Shown: positions 15,510-22,263 of the stretch, one piece after another
Numbering within the stretch: the stretch's first letter is position 1
Layout of the letters: the number at the start of each line of letters is the position of its first letter
DNA from: Clostridiales bacterium
Lineage (GTDB): Bacteria > Bacillota > Clostridia > Christensenellales > Aristaeellaceae
Reading direction: 5' to 3'
Assembly (NCBI GenBank): GCA_004555535.1
Contig: SFHU01000045.1
Location: forward strand, 1-22,263
DNA: 22,263 nucleotides
Translations under genes and position numbers: made by a program
Notes under the pieces: model-generated
What the model saw: only the letters and a program-made list of their open reading frames with translations
Database searches by the model: none
Told to the model about the DNA's origin: nothing

Positions 15510-15879
15510 TTAGTCCGAAACCAGCCACGCAAAGCCGCACGGTGCCAGCTTCACGCAGCCGCATACCGTCTCCCTGCCGCACAGATTCGTATAGACCTGC
15601 CGCCCGCGAAGGGAAATCTCCTGCTCCCGGTCGCCGAAATTGAACAGCGCCAGCAGCCTCTGTCCTTCAAAGTCCCTTCCGATGCCCAGCACCTGGTCGC
15701 TGCCCGTGTCAAACGTAAAGACCCCGGCCCGCGCGTCAAAGGCGCGGTTTTCCCGCCGGATGCGCGTCAGCTCGCCAATCATGCGATTCGTAGGCGTGCT
15801 CGTCATGATACAGCGACATGTACAGCCGCTTCAGCTCCTGCGCGACCCGCGAAAAGCGATCGTCAAATGTCTGGTTCAC
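15510..15879 (-). pseudogene. Internally deleted amylosucrase (GH13) remnant
   Basis: Two ends of one gene survive in different frames. From the GTG at 15879, preceded by GGGGGAAGAAGC, the frame encodes VNQTFDDRFSRVAQELKRLY and on to YHDEHAYE, like the start of amylosucrase-type GH13 enzymes; it then runs out of frame to a stop at 15736. From about 15788 another frame encodes about 92 residues like the C-terminal beta domain: RIRRENRAFDA, GVFTFDTGSDQVLGIGR, LLALFNFGDREQEISL and a final CGFAWLVSD. The whole catalytic barrel, roughly 500 or more codons, is missing at a junction near 15785-15795. It lies 51 bases after the DUF624 gene, so it was probably the last gene of the alpha-galactosidase operon and handled sucrose. 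The GH13 C-terminal match is good; amylosucrase is the best guess. Confidence 0.75.
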
Positions 15880-15930
15880 GCTTCTTCCCCCGCAATATCG
15901 TTTGTGCCCCGTTCGTCGTTGTGCGTCCCT

Positions 15931-16674
15931 TTACATGCCCAGCCTCAGCATGTCCTCAAGCGTCGCCTTGTCAGATCGCACGGGTTGCTCCTCCGTGACA
16001 AAATCGTCCTCCATCCCCTCGGGGATGATCTCTCCGCAGACGTCTACACGCGGCAGATAGGGCTTAAAGAGCCGCAGCAGCATGGAGGCGTGGAGCATCG
16101 CCAGGCCCGACGCGCCGATCATGCACCAGATGAACGCGTAAAGCGGCTGATAGCGGCCGCCCGCCAGCGTGAGCATCACAGGCACGACGCTCGTGACGAC
16201 TATGCACAGCGCGGTCAGCGGGCTCTTCATGGCGAAGGCAAAGCTGTTGGCCAGCAGGCGCGGCAGCGGCGCGTCAAACGCGGCTATCGTCGGAAACAGG
16301 TAGAGCGCCAGCACCAGCGCCGCGATGGCGATGGCGTACAGCCCATAGCGAAACAGCGCCACCGGCCCCGTGAACTGCGAGCACCAGAAGATCTCCAGCG
16401 CCAACAGTACAGCCAGCGCGAGCAGGAGCAGGAACGCCGCTGTCGCCTGCCGGAAGTTGCGCTTGAAGCCCTGCCAGAACTGGACAAAGGGATTGATCTC
16501 CCCGTCTCCGCGCAGGGTCTTGAGCAGGGTGTGATGCAGCGCGCAGAGGCCCGCACCCGCCGTGACGACGGGGATGCACGAGAGCAGGAACAGCAGATTT
16601 GCCGCCATCAGAATGCCCAGCCGCGTCATCAGATGCCCGAAGCGGCTCTCGTTGCTCAGAAACTGATCAAGCAT
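15931..16674 (-). CDS. DUF624 (YesL-like) integral membrane protein
   Basis: A 247-residue membrane protein of the YesL/DUF624 family. About five hydrophobic segments are visible: near 20-45, 78-96, 108-132, 148-170 and 175-200. The N-terminus MLDQFLSNESRFGHLMTRLG and the LLSCIPVVTAGAGLCALH stretch are characteristic of the family. The C-terminus (about 205-247) is a charged tail. DUF624 genes habitually sit beside CUT1 sugar transporters in Bacillota, but their biochemical role is not established. The start at 16674 overlaps the preceding gene by 19 bases, implying translational coupling and perhaps a shared complex. Confidence 0.87.
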   Translation of the reverse strand: MLDQFLSNESRFGHLMTRLGILMAANLLFLLSCIPVVTAGAGLCALHHTLLKTLRGDGEINPFVQFWQGFKRNFRQATAAFLLLLALAVLLALEIFWCSQFTGPVALFRYGLYAIAIAALVLALYLFPTIAAFDAPLPRLLANSFAFAMKSPLTALCIVVTSVVPVMLTLAGGRYQPLYAFIWCMIGASGLAMLHASMLLRLFKPYLPRVDVCGEIIPEGMEDDFVTEEQPVRSDKATLEDMLRLGM

Positions 16675-17366
16675 GCGCCATCCTCCTCAAACAGATACTG
16701 AAGGAATCTCTCCGCCTGTTCCGGGTGCGGCGCAAGCGCACTGATGCCCAGCACGGCGCTGTCTCCATAGGGCGCGTTTTCGCCCACCAGCGGCGTGCCC
16801 GCAAGGTCGATGCCCACGGGCACAGGTTCATGGCCATAGTCGCTCTGCGCGCTCGGCGTGACATAGATCAGCCTGTCCTGCCAGGCGTCAAAGAGTGCAG
16901 CCGTTCTTTCGTCGCGCAGATCCATCAGCCTGCCGCTTTGGCCCACGGCGGCGAGATCCTCCGCAGGCATCACCAGCACGTCCAGCGTGCCGCTGTCCAG
17001 GTACGTCACCAGCAGGTTGTAATAGGTATTGTTGAAGGCGGACGTCTCCCCCGGATGACACCAGCACTCGTCCAGCAGCACCAGATTCTTCTGCTTCAAA
17101 TCATAGCCCGCGTACTGCGCAAAGCCCCGCCCGAAGTCGGAGTCCGGCCCCAGCTCGGCGGTGGTGTTGCCAAAGCAGGCGGCAAAGTGATTCTCGGCCA
17201 GCTGCACACTCATCTGGCTGTGCAGATACAGTCCGAATGCCAGCGCAAAGGCAATCAGGGCCAGCTGCACCCAGTAGTAGGTGACGATGTAGGAGAGCTT
17301 GCCGCGCAGGCTCATGCCCCGCAGCTTGGCGCGCTCAGTCCTCACCCACGCGGCAATCCTGTCCAT
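16656..17366 (-). CDS. Single-pass membrane protein with binding-protein-like extracellular part
   Basis: A 236-residue protein of no family I can name. A basic cytoplasmic N-terminus (1-25) is followed by one membrane helix at about 27-48 (IVTYYWVQLALIAFALAFGL), then an extracellular part. That part contains YYNLLVTYLDSGTLDVLVMPAEDLAAVGQSGRLMDL and ends in GISALAPHPEQAERFLQYLF, patterns that recall sugar-binding proteins. It lacks their usual length, and Cys101 and Cys103 form a CWC. The start at 17366 follows AGGAGAGAGAAGC. It lies 14 bases after the alpha-galactosidase gene and overlaps the DUF624 gene. A membrane-tethered accessory of the transporter, or a sensor, are both possible; no function is assigned. 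Confidence 0.75.
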   Translation of the reverse strand: MDRIAAWVRTERAKLRGMSLRGKLSYIVTYYWVQLALIAFALAFGLYLHSQMSVQLAENHFAACFGNTTAELGPDSDFGRGFAQYAGYDLKQKNLVLLDECWCHPGETSAFNNTYYNLLVTYLDSGTLDVLVMPAEDLAAVGQSGRLMDLRDERTAALFDAWQDRLIYVTPSAQSDYGHEPVPVGIDLAGTPLVGENAPYGDSAVLGISALAPHPEQAERFLQYLFEEDGACLISF

Positions 17367-17380
17367 GCTTCTCTCTCCTG

Positions 17381-19627
17381 TTACACGCGCACGAAGTGAA
17401 GCAGCAGCGCCGGGCAGTCGCCCAGCAGGCGGGGCAGTGCAAGGCCCGCATACATCAGCTGCGCGCCGGTGAACGTAGCGCCCGTCATGTCGTTGACCCT
17501 TCTGTTCCACACGGTATCCTTGTGGCAGGAGACGCGGAAGTCGTCCACGCGGTACGTTGCCTGCCCGTCAAGCCCGCACAGGCGCAGGCAGATGGGCGCG
17601 GCATTGGTGCGCACGCGCGGCTGCACAAAGCCCAGCAGCGCCTCGCTGCCATCCGACGCGGCATACTGCCACGCGCCGAAGTCGTTGTGCTGCGGATCGT
17701 TCAGGCGATAGTAGTCGCCGCCCGCAATGAGATCCCTGTGGCGCTTGAAGCAGGCAATCTGCTCGCGGATCTCGTCCCGCTCCGCATCGGTGAGCTTGCT
17801 GGGGTCCAGCTCGTAGCCGAACGTGCCGTTCATGGCGACGATGGCGCGCGTCCACAGCGGCACAGTGCGCCCGGTCTGGTGATTCGGGCAGGCGGAAACG
17901 TGCGCGCCGACGGTGGAGATCGGATAGCCGAAGGACGTGCCGTGCTGGATGGTCAGGCGCTCGACGGCGTCCGTATCGTCCGAGCACCAGATCTGCGGGA
18001 AGTAGGCCATCATGCCCGCGTCAAAGCGGCCGCCGCCGCCTGCACAGCCCTCAAAGAGCACGTCCGGGAAGGCCGTGGTGATGCGCTCGAGCAGCGTATA
18101 CAGGCCCAGCATGTAGCGGTGCAGGATCTCGCCCTGGCGCTCCGGCGCGCAGCCGTGGCTGTACACGTCGCTGATGTTGCGGTTCATGTCCCACTTGATA
18201 TAATCGATGGGATGCTCGCGCAGCAGACGTGTCAGGCTTTCGGTCAGGTAATCGACCACCTCCGCGCGGGAGAGATCGAGCACGAGCTGGTTGCGGCCCA
18301 TCGCAGGCTTGCGGCCCGGCAGCGTGTACGCCCAGTCCGGGTGGGCACGATAGAGATCGGAATCCTCATTGACCATCTCCGGCTCAATCCACAGTCCAAA
18401 GCGCAGCCCCAGCGCGTGGACACGGTCGATCAGGTCGTTCAGCGTACCGCCGAGCTTCTGCTCGTTGACCACCCAGTCGCCCAGACCGGCGTTGTCGTCC
18501 TTGACGCGCCCGCCAAACCAGCCGTCGTCAAGCACCATCATGTCCATACCCAGCGCCGCGGCCTGCCGGGCGATGCCCACGATCTTCTCGCTGTTGAAGT
18601 CGAAGTAGGTCGCCTCCCAGTTGTTGATGAGCACGGGGCGCTGCATGAAGGCGTATTGACTGCGGATGATGTTCCCGAGGATGAAGCGGTGATAGCGGCG
18701 GGAAAGGCTGCCGATGCCCTCGTGGGTGAAGGCGAGGATCGCCTCCGGCGTGTGGAAGGTCTCCCCCGGCGCGAGCTGCCAGGCAAAGAGCTCGTCGTTG
18801 ATGCCGGCAGTCACGCGGGTCATGCCCCGGGAATCGACCTCCATATCCGTGCGGTGACTGCCGGAATACACCTGCATCACGGCGAAGCAATCGCCGCTCG
18901 TCTCCGTCGCCTCCGGTGCGGCGAGGATGACGAACGGGTTGTGGACGTGGCTTGACGCGCCGCGCCGGGTGGAAAGCGTGCGGATGCCGCTGGTGAGCGG
19001 CATGCGCTCCATCTGGCGCTCCATCTCGTGGCGTCCATGGAAGTGCAGCAGATCCCAGTGTCCCGCGGGCATGTCCAGGCACAGCGTCATGACGCGCTGC
19101 AGCGTCAGGCGCTCGCCGCCCTCGTTGGTCAGGCGTGCCGCGCGGGTGATCACGTCCTGCCGCTCATACACGCCGTAGAGCAGCTCGAGCTTGAGGCCCG
19201 TCACCGGGTCGCGCAGGATGACGCTCAGCGTCTGCGCCTCGTCCCCGCGCGCGAATGCGGAGGGCATGCCCGCCACGGCGTACTTGCCCTCGCGGATTTC
19301 GTGGCTCTCGTAGAGGAAATCCGCGCCGTAGGCGCCGCTCTCGGCCTTGACCTCGATGGTGGCGAGGCGGAAATCGCCCGTGTTGCAGCCGGTGTATTCC
19401 TGCGGCAGCACATCCGGCGAGATGCCGCGCTCCAGACGGAAGTCGTAGTAATCCGGGGAGAAGCCGTAGTTCACCGGCGGATACAGGCCGTCCATGCAGG
19501 CGCTGTCCACGCGTCGTCCGTAGTAGAGATGCTTGAGGTGGCCGATGCCGCCGATCTGCATCTGATAGGTGGTGTTGGCGGTGTGAAGCGTCAGGGTTCT
19601 GTCCTTCTCGCTGTAAATGATGCTCAT
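17381..19627 (-). CDS. GH36 alpha-galactosidase
   Basis: Hydrolyses terminal alpha-1,6-galactose from raffinose-type sugars or galactomannan oligosaccharides. The 748-residue length and layout are those of GH36 group I: an N-terminal beta-supersandwich (about 1-330), a TIM barrel with NNWEATYFDF and MVLDDGWFG, and a C-terminal beta domain. Asp480 in DYIKWDMNR is the nucleophile and Asp550 in WCSDDTDAVER the acid/base. Their 70-residue spacing matches characterised bacterial enzymes. No signal peptide is present, so it is cytoplasmic. The start at 19627 follows AGGGAGGGAAACGAT. An intrinsic terminator separates it from the transporter genes upstream, and I see no convincing promoter between, so expression probably depends on read-through. 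Confidence 0.96.
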   Translation of the reverse strand: MSIIYSEKDRTLTLHTANTTYQMQIGGIGHLKHLYYGRRVDSACMDGLYPPVNYGFSPDYYDFRLERGISPDVLPQEYTGCNTGDFRLATIEVKAESGAYGADFLYESHEIREGKYAVAGMPSAFARGDEAQTLSVILRDPVTGLKLELLYGVYERQDVITRAARLTNEGGERLTLQRVMTLCLDMPAGHWDLLHFHGRHEMERQMERMPLTSGIRTLSTRRGASSHVHNPFVILAAPEATETSGDCFAVMQVYSGSHRTDMEVDSRGMTRVTAGINDELFAWQLAPGETFHTPEAILAFTHEGIGSLSRRYHRFILGNIIRSQYAFMQRPVLINNWEATYFDFNSEKIVGIARQAAALGMDMMVLDDGWFGGRVKDDNAGLGDWVVNEQKLGGTLNDLIDRVHALGLRFGLWIEPEMVNEDSDLYRAHPDWAYTLPGRKPAMGRNQLVLDLSRAEVVDYLTESLTRLLREHPIDYIKWDMNRNISDVYSHGCAPERQGEILHRYMLGLYTLLERITTAFPDVLFEGCAGGGGRFDAGMMAYFPQIWCSDDTDAVERLTIQHGTSFGYPISTVGAHVSACPNHQTGRTVPLWTRAIVAMNGTFGYELDPSKLTDAERDEIREQIACFKRHRDLIAGGDYYRLNDPQHNDFGAWQYAASDGSEALLGFVQPRVRTNAAPICLRLCGLDGQATYRVDDFRVSCHKDTVWNRRVNDMTGATFTGAQLMYAGLALPRLLGDCPALLLHFVRV

Positions 19628-19681
19628 ATCGTTTCCCTCCCTTTAGGGGCTATCAAAAGCATGAGGGTTGATGTCGGGTTT

Positions 19682-19724
19682 AAAAAAGGGACGGGCCATC
19701 GACTGAGCGCCGTCAGCCCGTCCC
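19682..19724 (-). terminator. Intrinsic terminator inside the alpha-galactosidase operon
   Basis: On the minus strand GGGACGGGC (19724-19716) pairs perfectly with GCCCGTCCC (19696-19688), followed at once by TTTTTT (19687-19682). It sits between the last permease gene and the alpha-galactosidase gene, all on the same strand. Confidence 0.9.
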
Positions 19725-19751
19725 GGAATAAGGGGGCGTAGAAAGCGCAGT

Positions 19752-20561
19752 TTACAGCTTGCCGCCGGAGGTGGCAATGCCCTCGATAAACTGCTTCTGG
19801 AAGATGAGGTAGATGATGATCATCGGCAGGCAGGCCATCAGCGCCGCCGCCATCAGCTCCGGGAAGTTGGAGGAGAGCGTCGTGCTCGTGGCGTTGGAGC
19901 AGACGATCATCGGCCACATCAGGTCCTTGAAGGCGAAGACCGCCGTGAAGATGGACAGGGAGACCATCGCGCTGCGGGTGAGCGGCGCCATGATCAGCAG
20001 GAAGCGCTGGAAGATGCTGCAGCCGTCGATGTTGGCCGCCTCCTCCATGTCCTTGGGCAGGCTCTGGTACGCCTGCTTGAGCAGCAGCGTGCCGAAGGCC
20101 GTCACCATGCCGGGGAAGACCAGCGCGAAGACGGTGTTGAGCATCTTCATCTTGGAAACCATGATGTACTGCGGGATGATGAAGATCTGCGAGGGCACCA
20201 TCATCTGGATGAGCACGAGCGAGAACAGGAAGTTCTTGCCGGGGAAGTTCAGGCGGCCGAAGGCATAGCCTGCCATGGTCGCCGTCAGCACGGCGCAGAC
20301 CACGCGGAAGAAGATCATCAGAAGCGTGTTCCTGTACAGGTAGAGGAAGTTGTAGCTCTTCCAGACGGTCACGAAATTATCCAGCTTCCACGAGCTGGGG
20401 AAGATGACAAACGGATTGATCGCCGTGGATTCCGAGAGCGTCTTGAACGCCGTCAGGAACATCCACGCGAAGGGAACGATCATCGTGATGGACGCGAGAA
20501 TCAGGAGGATGTGAATCACGACCCGCGTGATGCGCTGCCTCATAACAAAGCTGTCGAGCAT
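19752..20561 (-). CDS. Carbohydrate ABC transporter permease (MalG type), second operon
   Basis: A 269-residue CUT1 permease with six hydrophobic segments starting near residue 14. The EAA loop reads MEEAANIDGCSIFQRFLLIMAPLTRSA. The C-terminus QKQFIEGIATSGGKL is typical of MalG-type subunits (GLTAGAVKG-like position). The start at 20561 has AAGGAGGGATTGAC, which overlaps the stop of the partner permease 12 bases upstream. It pairs with the gene at 20574-21488. The linked alpha-galactosidase points to alpha-galactosides as substrate, by inference. Confidence 0.93.
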   Translation of the reverse strand: MLDSFVMRQRITRVVIHILLILASITMIVPFAWMFLTAFKTLSESTAINPFVIFPSSWKLDNFVTVWKSYNFLYLYRNTLLMIFFRVVCAVLTATMAGYAFGRLNFPGKNFLFSLVLIQMMVPSQIFIIPQYIMVSKMKMLNTVFALVFPGMVTAFGTLLLKQAYQSLPKDMEEAANIDGCSIFQRFLLIMAPLTRSAMVSLSIFTAVFAFKDLMWPMIVCSNATSTTLSSNFPELMAAALMACLPMIIIYLIFQKQFIEGIATSGGKL

Positions 20562-20573
20562 GTCAATCCCTCC

Positions 20574-21488
20574 TTAATTGTAGAAGACCCACTTCTTCTC
20601 GGACGCCTGCAAAAGCTTCGTCAGCGCGAGAATGACCACCAGCATGCACACCACGATCGCCGCGCCGTAGCCGCGGTTGTTGTAGGTGAACGCATACTGA
20701 TAGAACACATACACGACGGACTGCACCGAGGGCAGCGCCTGGTTCGAATTGTCCATGACCATGAAGGGCAGATCGAACACCTGAAGCGCGCCGATGATAC
20801 GCGTCTGCAGCACAAAGAAGATCGTCGGGCTCAGCAGCGGGATGGTGACGGTGAAGAACTGGCGGATGCCCGTCGCGCCGTCGATGTCCGCCGCCTCATA
20901 GTAGTCGTGCGGGATTTCCTGCAGGCCGCCGAGGAAGAGAATCATGTTGTAGCCGAGGATCGACCACACGCCGATGACGGCGATGGAAATCCACGCGATC
21001 TTCGGATCGGAGATCCAGCCGATATCGGTGCCCAGCAGGTTGTTGAGCAGGCCGAACTTCTGGTTGTACATGAACTTCCAGACCATGGCGACCGCCGCGG
21101 GCGCGGCGACCATCGGCAGGAAGAAGATCGTGCGGTAGCCGCTGCGGAAAATCATCTTGCGGTTGAGCAGCACCGCCAGCACCAGCGCGATGGTGATGGA
21201 GAAGGGCACCTCGATGATCGCGTACTTGAACGTGTTGACCAGACTGCCCCAGAACTCGCTGCCGGACAGGACATTGACATAGTTGTCAAGGCCCACGAAC
21301 ACGTTGCCGCGGCCAAAGTCGCCCGTCTTGAAAAAGGACTGATAGATCGTGTAGAGAATCGGGTAGAAATTGAGCACCAGCAGGCCGATCATCGTCGGCA
21401 GCACGAAGATCAGCCCCCATTTGGCCTCGTTCTTCTGTGCCTTGCTCATTCCCTTTTTAAGAGGCCGCGTCGCCTGTTTTGCAGCCAT
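20574..21488 (-). CDS. Carbohydrate ABC transporter permease (MalF/UgpA type), second operon
   Basis: A 304-residue CUT1 permease. The first helix spans about 25-45 (WGLIFVLPTMIGLLVLNFYP), five more follow, and the EAA loop reads YYEAADIDGATGIRQFFTVTIPLLSP. The N-terminus carries a basic stretch before helix 1. The start at 21488 follows AAGGAGGGATTTGG. It is separated from the truncated binding-protein gene by 155 bases full of hairpins. Both permeases of this operon look intact, although the binding protein that should serve them does not. Confidence 0.93.
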   Translation of the reverse strand: MAAKQATRPLKKGMSKAQKNEAKWGLIFVLPTMIGLLVLNFYPILYTIYQSFFKTGDFGRGNVFVGLDNYVNVLSGSEFWGSLVNTFKYAIIEVPFSITIALVLAVLLNRKMIFRSGYRTIFFLPMVAAPAAVAMVWKFMYNQKFGLLNNLLGTDIGWISDPKIAWISIAVIGVWSILGYNMILFLGGLQEIPHDYYEAADIDGATGIRQFFTVTIPLLSPTIFFVLQTRIIGALQVFDLPFMVMDNSNQALPSVQSVVYVFYQYAFTYNNRGYGAAIVVCMLVVILALTKLLQASEKKWVFYN

Positions 21489-21511
21489 CCAAATCCCTCC
21501 TTTGTTGAAAT

Positions 21512-21537
21512 CCGCGGGCAGGACGCCCTGCCCGCGG
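21512..21537 (-). promoter_or_regulatory. 11-base-pair hairpin before the permease gene
   Basis: CCGCGGGCAGG (21512-21522) pairs perfectly with CCTGCCCGCGG (21527-21537) across a 4-base loop. No T run follows on the transcribed strand. It lies 23 bases before the permease start, close enough to its ribosome binding site to affect translation or message decay. Confidence 0.65.
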
Positions 21538-21557
21538 CGCCGGGGATATTGCTCTGT

Positions 21558-21604
21558 AAGTCCCTCTGCAAAGCTTCGGCCTCAGCCTCAAAGCAATGGG
21601 ACTT
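21558..21604 (-). promoter_or_regulatory. Imperfect long hairpin in the binding-protein/permease gap
   Basis: AAGTCCC (21558-21564) pairs with GGGACTT (21598-21604), with an imperfect inner helix around GCTTCGGC and GCCTCAAAGC. It is the middle of three structures in this 155-base gap. Confidence 0.45.
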
Positions 21605-21625
21605 GCATCACTGGGTCGGAAATGC

Positions 21626-21644
21626 AACCGGCATCATGCCGGTT
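21626..21644 (-). promoter_or_regulatory. Hairpin at the stop codon of the truncated binding-protein gene
   Basis: AACCGGCA (21626-21633) pairs perfectly with TGCCGGTT (21637-21644) across TCA. It begins in the TAA stop codon of the binding-protein gene. No T run follows, so a message-protecting element is more likely than a terminator. Confidence 0.55.
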
Positions 21645-22111
21645 TACTCCTGCTTGAGCAGCGCGTTCATGTCCGCCGCCAGCTTATCAAGGATACCGTT
21701 CATCTGGCTCGGATCGTTCCAGGCCGGCACCAGTCCCTTCTGGTACTGATCCGCCCAGCGGGTGGTGTACTTGGAATACGGGCGGAAGACCAGCGTCCCC
21801 TCGGACTCCATCTTGAGGAACGCGTCGATGTTCATGCCCGGGAACGCGCCGGAGAACGCGTCGGACGCGCCCACGTAGCCGGCCATCGTCACGCCCAGCT
21901 CGGCCTGCTTGAGCTGCATCGCCTCGCTGGAGAACCACTCGATCAGGCTCCAGCAGGCGTCGGGGTTCTTGGCCGTCGCGGAAGCCGCCCAGCCCAGGCC
22001 GTTGTAGATGGAGCAGCGCTCGCCGTCGTCCGCAGTACCGTTGCGGTCATCGTACGGGAGCACAGCCCAGGCGTACAATGTGTCGTTCTTGTGTTCTTCG
22101 CCTGGTAGCGT
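21644..22111 (-). pseudogene. Sugar-binding protein, C-terminal third only
   Basis: The frame encodes about 155 residues of a family 1 solute-binding protein C-terminus: LPGEEHKNDTLYAW, AVLPYDDRNGTADDGERCSIYNGLGWAAS, KNPDACWSLIEWFSSEAMQL and a final LAADMNALLKQE. Full proteins of this family are over 400 residues. Upstream, the same frame meets a TAG at 22112-22114, and none of the three minus-strand frames to the window end encodes binding-protein sequence or a signal peptide. The homology therefore stops near 22110. An internal TTG at 22078 could start translation but has no clear ribosome binding site. The break is a deletion, an insertion or an assembly join; the sequence cannot say which. 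Confidence 0.8.
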
Positions 22112-22263
22112 CTATCGTGATGTCTCCCGGCCGGGAAAGACAAAAGCGATGCAGATTTCTTGGATAAATCGTTCGATTCTGGAGAAATGCTTTGTCAAGT
22201 TGAACAAATCACATCTTTCTTTTTTCAACAGGATTATATCAACTCCGCGTCGAAAAATAAATG
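22112..22263. other. AT-richer segment of unknown origin at the window end
   Basis: Base composition drops sharply compared with the coding sequence beside it. It contains a perfect palindrome CCCGGCCGGG (22126-22135), a dyad AATCG-TT-CGATT (22167-22178) and an inverted pair GTTGAA/TTCAAC. No gene is visible. It could be the old promoter region of the binding-protein gene brought close by a deletion, or the end of an inserted element. Confidence 0.4.

Noticed and set aside
1..22263. CRISPR arrays, tRNA or rRNA genes, complete insertion sequences or phage genes
   Set aside because: I looked for regular spaced repeats, cloverleaf structures, transposase or integrase motifs and found none.

Overview
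The window reads as chromosomal DNA of a GC-rich member of the Bacillota (Clostridia). It has strong AGGAGG-type ribosome binding sites, textbook TTGACA/TATAAT promoters with 17-base spacers, U-tract terminators, and tightly packed sugar operons with ABC transporters, DUF624 and LacI proteins. A gut or rumen Clostridia member is my inference; the genus cannot be read from the sequence.

Region 1 (about 1-12190, minus strand) is one long operon for uptake and phosphorolysis of beta-mannan oligosaccharides. Reading with transcription, it runs: consensus promoter, solute-binding protein, two permeases, GH130 manno-oligosaccharide phosphorylase, CE2-type acetylesterase, phosphomannomutase/phosphoglucomutase, cellobiose/mannobiose 2-epimerase, GH130 mannosylglucose phosphorylase, a SASA-type acetylesterase, and mannose-6-phosphate isomerase (cut by the window edge). 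The pathway closes: oligosaccharides are imported and deacetylated, the reducing-end mannose is epimerised to glucose, phosphorolysis gives mannose-1-phosphate, and this passes through mannose-6-phosphate to fructose-6-phosphate. No enzyme carries a visible signal peptide, so this is cytoplasmic processing, much as in the mannan locus known from Roseburia intestinalis.

Region 2 (12109-14900) is the control region. It holds a LacI-family regulator on the minus strand with a bidirectional terminator behind it. A divergently transcribed GH113-type mannosidase gene lies on the plus strand, followed by an unrecognised small ORF and another bidirectional terminator.

Region 3 (14911-15509) is a short Spx/ArsC-like gene with its own promoter region.

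Region 4 (15510-22263, minus strand) is a second sugar operon: truncated solute-binding protein, two permeases, an intrinsic terminator, GH36 alpha-galactosidase, a membrane-anchored protein resembling part of a binding protein, DUF624 protein, and an internally deleted amylosucrase remnant. Alpha-galactosidase with amylosucrase suggests an ancestral raffinose/sucrose-type operon. It is visibly eroded at both ends, while its alpha-galactosidase is intact and could serve galactomannan side chains beside the mannan operon (inference).

The most interesting points are the SASA esterase where CE17 is found in the reference mannan system, the two eroded genes bounding region 4, the terminator inside that operon, U-tract-less hairpins behind both binding-protein genes, and the binding-protein-like membrane protein paired with DUF624.
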